Below the pieces are notes generated by a model. It saw only the letters and a list, made by a program, of their open reading frames with translations. It was not told the DNA's origin and made no database searches. Source: Geoalkalibacter ferrihydriticus DSM 17813 (GTDB taxonomy: Bacteria > Desulfobacterota > Desulfuromonadia > Desulfuromonadales > Geoalkalibacteraceae). From it: DNA of 64,000 bases. The stretch spans positions 1-64,000 of the forward strand of contig NZ_JWJD01000008.1 in assembly GCF_000820505.1 (NCBI RefSeq), in the 5' to 3' direction. Shown here piece after piece: positions 1-5,288 of this stretch (its first letter is position 1; each line of letters starts with the position of its first letter). The position numbers and the translations under genes were made by a program.

Positions 1-39
1 GAACTCTTTGGAGTAGCGGCCATTCGATCTCTTGCTCAT
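1..39 (-). CDS. IS transposase OrfA, N-terminal fragment (runs off left edge)
   Basis: Only 13 codons are in the window, reading MSKRSNGRYSKEF. This resembles the start of IS3-family OrfA proteins, the helix-turn-helix subunit that binds the element ends. A GGAGG Shine-Dalgarno at 48-52 lies 8 bases before the ATG at 39, which supports a real start. The family assignment rests on very few residues and on the outward-facing end structure, so another IS family is possible. Confidence 0.5.
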   Translation of the reverse strand, partial: MSKRSNGRYSKEF

Positions 40-87
40 GTTGAACACCTCCGCTGATAGGGTACACGTTGGTGTCCGATTTTTTCA
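1..87 (-). mobile_element. End of an insertion sequence (IS3-like)
   Basis: The left edge contains the first codons of a transposase with a strong Shine-Dalgarno, followed outward by a short non-coding stretch. Read on the minus strand, the probable element terminus begins with TG at 87-86, the usual first dinucleotide of IS3-type ends, and runs TGAAAAAATCGGACACC inward. The neighbouring toxin reading frame ends exactly there, so the TGA stop of the toxin seems to be supplied by the IS end. The exact terminus is inferred because only one end is in the window. Confidence 0.55.
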
Positions 88-336
88 ACTTACCCCAACT
101 ATCAAAAGATGATCGCTCTCAACCGCGAAAAGAATCTTATACGGGAAAGCCCTGACAAACGCTTTACGAACTTCTTTTTGGCCCGGGGGAAAGGCGTCAG
201 GCAATTCAATGATCCGTTGAATTGAGGTACGCACCTCCCGCTTGAAACGGGCGCCAAGCCCGGGATATTGAAGTTCGTAATAGGCCACCGCATCACTGAG
301 TTCAAGTTGTGCTTGCGGAACAAAAAACACCTTCAT
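85..336 (-). CDS. RelE/ParE-superfamily toxin, probably truncated at its C-terminus by the IS
   Basis: An 83-residue protein with the usual N-terminal pattern of plasmid-stabilisation toxins: an Ala/Leu-rich helix (AQLELSDAVAYYE), then GLGARFKREV, then a beta strand FPYKILFAVESDHLLIVGV. Members are ribosome-dependent mRNA nucleases (RelE) or gyrase poisons (ParE). Family members normally continue about 12-15 residues past the last strand with an R-x-P-x-x-W-like tail. Here the frame stops directly after that strand, at the inferred IS end, so the active tail is missing and the toxin is probably dead. It overlaps its antitoxin by 4 bases (ATGA), a translationally coupled pair. Confidence 0.75.
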   Translation of the reverse strand: MKVFFVPQAQLELSDAVAYYELQYPGLGARFKREVRTSIQRIIELPDAFPPGQKEVRKAFVRAFPYKILFAVESDHLLIVGVS

Positions 337-536
337 TCGGCAAAAACGTCTTCCAGCGGTATCCCTTTGATCTTGCCAGCGCGATAAGCAGCAAGACGTC
401 GAAGAGCTTCATGGTTCCAAATTTCTTCGATTTTTCGGTCTGGCCGGTCAACGCTTTCCAGCAGCATATCAACCAAGGCGAGGCGCTCTTGTGGTTTTAG
501 TCTCAACGCGTTTTCAAGAATCTCTCTGGTGCCCAT
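333..536 (-). CDS. Addiction module antitoxin (TIGR02574-type)
   Basis: A 67-residue protein beginning MGTREILENALRLKPQERLALVDMLLESVD, the characteristic start of the putative addiction module component family. It is followed by an IWNHEALRRLAAYRAGKIKGIPLEDVF tail of the kind that wraps the cognate RelE/ParE toxin. The ATG at 536 has GGAAGG about 8 bases upstream. Antitoxin first, toxin second with a 4-base overlap is the normal order for this type II module, and such antitoxins usually repress their own promoter. The antitoxin looks intact although the toxin downstream seems truncated. Confidence 0.8.
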   Translation of the reverse strand: MGTREILENALRLKPQERLALVDMLLESVDRPDRKIEEIWNHEALRRLAAYRAGKIKGIPLEDVFAE

Positions 537-1054
537 TCCTTTTTCCTTCCATGCGACTAGGTGCGAGACAAACCTGCCAACTGTAAGCGCGAAGGAGAGG
601 CAAGTCCGAAACTATATGGACATCATCACCCCTTTTCACCTGAAAATCAACCGGTTAGGGTCATGAGAAAAGGGGTCAAATCTTTATTGTTGACAAGCCT
701 TCCATCCCTCTTTGTTCGCAGATGGGAGATGACTCTCTTTGCGCCTTCTCTCCTTTGCGTGAAACCCGAGCCTGAAAACCTGCCTCACGCCCGTTCGCTG
801 CGCTCTCTCAAGCCGCAAAGAATGCGGAGAAAAACGTTTTTTTCTTGAACGCAGATAAAGGCGGATTTACGCAGATGAAAACATTAAAACCAAATCTTAG
901 GATAACACCTCAAAACCCTGAAACTTTATCTGGGTACACGTTGCGAATTTATCGGTTTTATGCCTTTGACCTTATCTGCGTGCATCTGTTCTTATCTGCG
1001 TTCAAAAAAATGACCTTAAAGATCTTGAACCACTTCAATAAAAGGGAGACGAAT
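537..1054. repeat. Gene-free spacer holding composite repeat copy A
   Basis: No gene is supported here. From about 672 to 876 it carries copy A of a composite repeat also seen at 1939-2141 and 3080-3412: a GGGGTCAA...TTGTTGACAAG block, a CGCCCGTTCGCTGCGCTCT block, a GCAAAG...GCGGAGAAAAAC block and a TTGAACGCAGATAA block. The last block (845-876) recurs inverted at 974-1005, so the transcript could fold into a long hairpin. The 12-mer GGGTACACGTTG at 934-945 also occurs at 60-71 near the IS end. Confidence 0.7.
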
Positions 1055-1372
1055 TTATTTTCCGGATTCCTTTTCATAAAAAACAGTACCAACCCTTTGA
1101 ATATGATCGACCAGATCAGGGTTGTCTATCTGGTCGTAAATCGAAAGATCGATCTTATAGGGCAGCAGCACGTCATCCAGTGCGTTTTCTATCGACAAAA
1201 ACGTCTGCCAACCCACCCTGTTCATGATGGTCAGGTCGATGTCGGATGCCGGCCGATAATTTCCTTTGGCGCGTGAGCCATAGATAACGACCCGTTCAAC
1301 CTCTGGAAATTTCTGAAAAACTGAAATAATTTTTTTTCGGTCCTGCGCGGACAAGCCAAAGGCTTTATTCAT
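1055..1372 (-). CDS. mntA: MNT-type nucleotidyltransferase antitoxin (MntA-like)
   Basis: About 105 residues from the ATG at 1372, which overlaps the HEPN gene stop as ATGA; an in-frame start at 1396 is possible but lies inside the HEPN gene. It contains GSRAKGNYRPASDID, matching the GS-x10-D-x-D signature of minimal nucleotidyltransferases. In characterised HepT-MntA pairs this enzyme adds AMP to a tyrosine of the HEPN toxin and silences it. All signature residues are present, so the antitoxin should be catalytically competent. It is the second gene of the pair, after its toxin. Confidence 0.85.
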   Translation of the reverse strand: MNKAFGLSAQDRKKIISVFQKFPEVERVVIYGSRAKGNYRPASDIDLTIMNRVGWQTFLSIENALDDVLLPYKIDLSIYDQIDNPDLVDHIQRVGTVFYEKESGK

Positions 1373-1797
1373 TCCATCAAGTCCTCGATCTGACACTTTT
1401 GCTGGAACGATTGGTAGAATTCGGCAAATAATCGGCTGTAACGGTTCTCCAGGTTCCGTAGAATTTCGTTGGCCGTCTCCTCATTATATGTATGAACGGT
1501 TCGATTTCGATCCTGCAGCATGGCCATCCACCCATGCCCGTCGGAAATCAACTCACGCTTGAAGCCCTCACGGATAGCGTCACGTGAACCTGAAATGACT
1601 TCAGCGCCTTGCCAGAGCAAATAATCACGCAGAACATTCCAGGCCAACTCGTAGGTAAACTCAAAAGCCTGAATAGCCCCTTGTTTTTCAATATTGCTCA
1701 ATTCACGCGTTGCGAGAAGTTCAAGCGCCTCCTGCAACTGAGCGTAGGCTTTTTTGAAATGATTGAATCTCTGCATCCAACGAGTATCTTCAGACAT
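1369..1797 (-). CDS. hepT: HEPN-domain toxin (HepT-like, HI0074 family)
   Basis: A 142-residue all-helical HEPN protein starting MSEDTRWMQRF. The ATG at 1797 has GGAAG about 10 bases upstream, and an upstream in-frame start would add an unrelated Cys-rich leader. Near residue 105 it carries RNRTVHTY, an exact R-x4-H-x-Y motif: Arg and His form the RNase site and Tyr is the residue AMPylated by MntA in studied systems. The ATGA overlap with the MNT gene argues for coupled expression. Both partners look intact, so this is likely a working toxin-antitoxin pair with a possible anti-phage or plasmid-stabilising role. Confidence 0.85.
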   Translation of the reverse strand: MSEDTRWMQRFNHFKKAYAQLQEALELLATRELSNIEKQGAIQAFEFTYELAWNVLRDYLLWQGAEVISGSRDAIREGFKRELISDGHGWMAMLQDRNRTVHTYNEETANEILRNLENRYSRLFAEFYQSFQQKCQIEDLME

Positions 1798-2353
1798 TAA
1801 TCTATTCTTCCGGTTATAGGGGCACGAAAAGCAAGAGGGGCGCCTTTCGGGGTCGGACCAAGCGAACCATCCGTTTCCACGACACATTCAACCAGAAAAC
1901 ACCCTCATCTTCACCCTATGAGCCTTATGCTCGTGCTCGGGGTCAATTCTTTATTGTTGACAAGCCTTTCATCCCTCTTTGTCCGCGGGTGGACTATGTC
2001 TCTCTTCGCGCCTTGGCGGCTTTGCGTGAGACCCGATCTTTGAAAACCTGCCTCACGCCCGTTCGCTGCGCTCTTTCAAGACGCAAAGTACGCGGAGAAA
2101 AACTTTTTCTTGAACGCAGATAAAAACGGGTGGACGCAGATTAAATCAAAACCAGGTCGCAGAAAAACCATGACCCGGGTCGGACCAAGCCAACCAACTG
2201 TTTTTACGATACATTCAACCGAAAATACCGCCATCTCGGCATCAAAAGCCCTATTTTACCATCAAAATCAAGACTGTCTCAGGCCCATTCGATGTGTTCA
2301 CTCAGCCAAAGCCGCAATGGAAAACCTGATCCCGAAAGATTTTGAATCGCCCT
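1798..2353. repeat. Gene-free spacer holding composite repeat copy B
   Basis: No gene is supported. Copy B of the composite repeat spans about 1939-2141, in the same order and orientation as copy A (the TTGAACGCAGATAA block is at 2110-2141). A second repeated unit beginning GGTCGGACCAAG occurs twice, at 1851-1903 and 2178-2230, bracketing copy B; a diverged third copy lies at 3432-3478. The spacer thus separates the two HEPN/MNT modules with repeat DNA on both sides. Confidence 0.7.
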
Positions 2354-2760
2354 TCACGCCTTTACCCTTGAATTTTTCTCCTGCATTTCGCTGAGCCAAT
2401 CAGCCATGAGTTCGGCGTAGTCGTTCAAGTGCGAGAAAATGCGCTTTGCCAGTTCTTCATTGTACGCGTGAACCGTCAGGTTGCGATCATCGACCAATTC
2501 CAGGGCCAGGCGTGCCTGCCCATCTGTCAATATCCCGGACTGTAAGCAGGCTCGCACCACGCCCTTAGGAGACCCCTGTCCAGCCCCTCCTTTTCACGGA
2601 GATACAGCTGGGCTGCTTTCCAGACAGCTTCAAAGGTATATTCAAAACGTTGAATGGCCGCATCGCGTACAATATCGTCGACATTTTTTCCCAAAGGCAG
2701 ATCCTGGAAGCTCCCCAGGGCCTTTTCGGCCATTTCCAGTCTTTCTTTCAGGCGGTCCAT
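2354..2760 (-). pseudogene. Second HEPN-domain toxin, frameshifted
   Basis: Two overlapping frames together make one HEPN protein. The first part (2760 down to about 2573) reads MDRLKERLEMAEKALGSF and continues to KEGLDRG. The second continues SPKGVVRACLQSGILTDGQ, through RNLTVHAY, to the stop at 2354. The R-x4-H-x-Y toxin motif is intact. Joining needs one extra base in a four-base run (CCCC on the plus strand, 2573-2576), so a single-base deletion in a homopolymer is the simplest explanation. It may be real inactivation, slippage or a sequencing error. The start codon overlaps the preceding MNT gene by 13 bases. Confidence 0.8.
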
Positions 2761-3044
2761 TCTATCCCCTCTTTCAGCACTCTTTGTCGGAAATCTTCGT
2801 CGGCTTGCGACAAATCAACAAGATCCACAGGGTACGGCACATTGCTATTCTCGATCTCTTCCCGAATTTGACTGAGCAGGCCTGCAGGCAAGTTTTTTTC
2901 CGGAAACACCGCCACATCGATATCCGAGGTGATTGCGGCACGCCCGGTGGCATGGGAGCCAAAGAGAAAAATCCGGACGGGATATTCTTTGAGGTTTGCC
3001 ACAATAATTTGTCGAATTTTGTTCAAGTCCTGTTCAGACGCCAA
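2748..3044 (-). CDS. MNT-type nucleotidyltransferase antitoxin, second copy
   Basis: About 98 residues from a TTG at 3044 (reading LASEQDLNKIRQ), which has GGAAAGG about 7 bases upstream; a further TTG at 3074 lacks such a site. It carries GSHATGRAAITSDID, again a perfect GS-x10-D-x-D nucleotidyltransferase signature. Gene order is antitoxin then HEPN toxin, the reverse of the first pair, and the two pairs differ clearly in sequence, so they are independent acquisitions and not a local duplication. If the partner HEPN gene is really broken, this antitoxin is an orphan. Confidence 0.8.
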   Translation of the reverse strand: MASEQDLNKIRQIIVANLKEYPVRIFLFGSHATGRAAITSDIDVAVFPEKNLPAGLLSQIREEIENSNVPYPVDLVDLSQADEDFRQRVLKEGIEWTA

Positions 3045-3569
3045 GGTTGCACCTTTCCAAATTAAACAACGCAAAACTGCGTCTTACGCCCGTTCGCTGC
3101 GCTCTCTCAAGACGCAAAGTACGCGGAGAAAAACTTTTCCTTGAACGCAGATAAAAACGGATGGACGCAGATGAAATCAAAATCAAAACCAAAACCAAAA
3201 CGAACAGGGATACACATGCAGCCCTGGGGGTCAAATCTTTGCAGCCCTGGGGGTCAAATCTTTACTGTTGACAAGTTCTGCATCGCTCTTGATTCACAGG
3301 CGAGATATGCCCCACTTCGCGCCTTGACGGCTTTGTGTGAGGCCGACGTCAAGATCTGTCTCTGTCTCGTTCGCTTACGCTCGCTCAAGACGCGAAGGCC
3401 GCAAAGTTTTTTGGACACACTGTCTTTTGCGGGGCGGATCAAGGCAACCATCTGTTTCCACGCCTGTTTTAACCATAACGCATTCATGCTTCCGGCGTAA
3501 ACGCTTTTTTGCCGGCAAAAACAGGCATGAACCTTAAGGCCTACTTGTGTGGCCTGTCTTTGGTCGTGC
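3045..3569. repeat. Gene-free spacer holding composite repeat copy C and a 23-bp tandem duplication
   Basis: No gene is supported. The CGCCCGTTCGCTGCG to TTGAACGCAGATAA part of the composite repeat lies at about 3080-3172, and its GGGGTCAAATC...GTTGACAAG part at about 3250-3412, so the two halves are in swapped order compared with copies A and B. Between them is an A/C-rich AAAACC run and a perfect tandem duplication of 23 bases (3218-3240 and 3241-3263). A diverged GGxCGGAxCAAG unit is at 3432-3478. Confidence 0.7.
3218..3263. repeat. Perfect 23-bp tandem duplication
   Basis: The 23-base unit starting GCAGCCCTGGGGG and ending TCAAATCTTT is present twice head to tail with no mismatch. Perfect identity suggests a recent slippage or recombination event. 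The second copy leads straight into the GTTGACAAG block of repeat copy C. Confidence 0.9.
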
Positions 3570-4787
3570 TTAGCGGCGCAGACGCAGGTTGGCTTTGATC
3601 TGCTCCCAGCGCCGGCGGTCTTCGCCGGCGAGGTTGCGACCGAATTCGCGCACGAAGGCGACCAGCACGGCGAGAAAACCGGCGGCGAAGGTGGCGACAA
3701 GCACCATGAGGGAGCGTTTGGGCTTGCTTTTCAGGTCGGGCACTGCCGCGGCATCAAGGATCTGGAGGGTGGAGGTGTTTTTGGCTTCGCTGATTTTAGC
3801 GACTTCGTACTGCTTGCTGATGAGCTCGAAGAGGGTTTCCTGCACCTTATATTCGCGCATGAGGCGAGCGAACTGCAGGCCGAGTTCGGGAACCTCGGCG
3901 ATGACGAAAAAGAGATCGTCGCCCAGATGCCCCGCACCCGGGGACTGCTCAAGACGACGGATCTGCTCGCGGATCTGGACGATGCTCTCGCGCAGGGCAC
4001 GCACCTCGGGGTTCTGCTCGGTCTGATAGGAAAGCAGTACGCCGAGCTCGACTTCCTTGCTGGCCAGCTCGCCCTTGAGGCGGGAGACGGCTTCAATGAG
4101 GCCTTTGGTCTGTTCATCAATACGGATGGTTTTGTGCTCTTGCTGGAAACGCTTGAGATTTTCCTCGGCCAGCTCGAGATCGCGCGCGACCAGGGCGAGC
4201 CGCTCTTCGAGAAAGACCCGCTCGCGCCCGGCGGTGCTGAGATTGATGCGCACGTTGAGCTTTTGCAGTTCCTCGACATAGGCGTTGGCCATCTCCGCGG
4301 CGAAGCGCGGATCTTCATCGTCGACGCTGAGAGTGATAAAGCCGGTCATCTTGTCGGCCGAGACATTGATCTTGCCGCCCAGGGCCTGATAGGCGCCGTT
4401 TCTGGTCTCCCACCCGAAGCGGTTCATCAGGTCGAAGCGCTCGATGATGGCATCGGAAATCGTGCGGCTCTTGGCCAGACCGACATAGAAATCGGCGGAA
4501 CTGCCCCCCGGGGAAACCCCCGCCAGAGCGGCGAGTCCGCCCATTCCACCGAGCATGCCGCTCAGCCCGCCCTTTTCCTGCTGAGGAGGCAACAGCCGAG
4601 CGGTTGCGGTGAAGATGTTGGGCAGAGTCAAGGTGTAAATGCAGGCCAGAGCGAAGGTGGCAATGCAGGTACCGATGATCAGCCATTTATTCTTGACCAG
4701 AACGAGCAGCAGATCGAGAAGGTTGATTTCGTCGTCCGGCTCCGGGCGCACAGGAGGATGATCTTGGTATTTTTGTTCTTCGGTCAT
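3570..4787 (-). CDS. Chain-length determinant / polysaccharide co-polymerase (Wzz family)
   Basis: A 405-residue inner-membrane protein with a transmembrane helix near residues 34-54 (KNKWLIIGTCIATFALACIY). A long periplasmic coiled-coil-rich region follows, with the second helix near 359-377, preceded by the proline-rich PDLKSKPKRS typical of Wzz. A GGLSGMLGGMGGLAALAG insert lies after the first strand, as in many Wzz/GumC-like proteins. There is no C-terminal tyrosine-kinase domain. It should control the length of exported polysaccharide. It lies at the distal end of the wzi-wza operon, separated from wza by the four-helix-bundle insertion. Confidence 0.9.
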   Translation of the reverse strand: MTEEQKYQDHPPVRPEPDDEINLLDLLLVLVKNKWLIIGTCIATFALACIYTLTLPNIFTATARLLPPQQEKGGLSGMLGGMGGLAALAGVSPGGSSADFYVGLAKSRTISDAIIERFDLMNRFGWETRNGAYQALGGKINVSADKMTGFITLSVDDEDPRFAAEMANAYVEELQKLNVRINLSTAGRERVFLEERLALVARDLELAEENLKRFQQEHKTIRIDEQTKGLIEAVSRLKGELASKEVELGVLLSYQTEQNPEVRALRESIVQIREQIRRLEQSPGAGHLGDDLFFVIAEVPELGLQFARLMREYKVQETLFELISKQYEVAKISEAKNTSTLQILDAAAVPDLKSKPKRSLMVLVATFAAGFLAVLVAFVREFGRNLAGEDRRRWEQIKANLRLRR

Positions 4788-4800
4788 GATATTCTCTTAA

Positions 4801-5285
4801 GGGACGCGGTTTGCGGGACGCGGGACGCGAGGGGCAAAAAGTCTTGCGCCCTGCGGAGCCACATTCCGCGTCAGGGGTCTCTGTTCTTTTTCGCCCGAAT
4901 CAAGCCACCGAGCATTGATGAAATGGCTTCTGTTTCACGAATCCATTTTTTTCCGAGGGCTTTTTCGATATAGGCGATATCCATACCGATATAAATCTGG
5001 GTGCGCAGCTCGCCGCAGGAGCCTTTAGAATATAGTAGAAACCTGACGCACTCGGCGCGGGAAATCCGCTCCATACCTTCGGCAATATTTGAGGGAATCG
5101 ACAAACCGGATCGAGTGATTTGGTCTTTAAACCCGTAATCTTTTAATTCCCTCAACTCCTTGTAGATATCAGCACTCAAGCGCGCAGAACGCTTCCATAC
5201 TTCCAAGTCCTCAAACCGCAAAGCCCCTCCCCTCCGTCAAAAAAACCGGCTTTTCGCGCCCCGCATTCCGCATCCCGCGTCCCGG
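4801..5285. repeat. GC-rich inverted repeats flanking the four-helix-bundle gene
   Basis: The stretch at 4801-4830 is built of GGGACGCGG-type units, and the reverse complement of 5256-5283 is a close copy (GGGACGCGG, then TGCGG, then GCGGG and CGCG with a few mismatches). The repeats face each other and enclose exactly one gene. The arrangement looks like a small insertion carried into the space between wza and wzz. Confidence 0.7.
4871..5221 (-). CDS. Four-helix-bundle protein (S23 / TIGR02436 family)
   Basis: A 116-residue protein with the family hallmarks FEDLEVWKRSARL at the start, GFKDQITRSGLSIPSNIAEG in the middle and FLLYSKGSCGELRTQIYIG later. Members form pentameric four-helix bundles related to the Avd accessory protein of diversity-generating retroelements, and many are encoded in 23S rRNA intervening sequences; their function is mostly unknown. 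No reverse transcriptase or variable-repeat target is visible here. It sits between wza and wzz inside GC-rich inverted repeats, which suggests transfer as a unit and not a role in polysaccharide export. Confidence 0.85.
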   Translation of the reverse strand: MRFEDLEVWKRSARLSADIYKELRELKDYGFKDQITRSGLSIPSNIAEGMERISRAECVRFLLYSKGSCGELRTQIYIGMDIAYIEKALGKKWIRETEAISSMLGGLIRAKKNRDP

Positions 5286-5288
5286 CCG

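Noticed and set aside
60-945. The shared 12-mer GGGTACACGTTG (60-71 and 934-945) as a second IS end
   Set aside because: Beyond the 12 bases the flanks diverge quickly and no transposase remnant follows, so chance or a very small remnant cannot be separated.
3181-3205. AAAACC repeats as a possible CRISPR fragment
   Set aside because: Units are 6 bases, contiguous and without spacers; simple low-complexity DNA.
537-3569. Composite repeats as integron attC sites
   Set aside because: The cassette-like layout suggested attC, but no R'/R'' core pair (RYYYAAC and GTTRRRY) in the expected arrangement was found.
3549-4973. A 474-codon open frame on the plus strand opposite the Wzz gene
   Set aside because: It is the complement of a clear Wzz protein in GC-rich DNA; its translation has no recognisable domain and no ribosome binding site.
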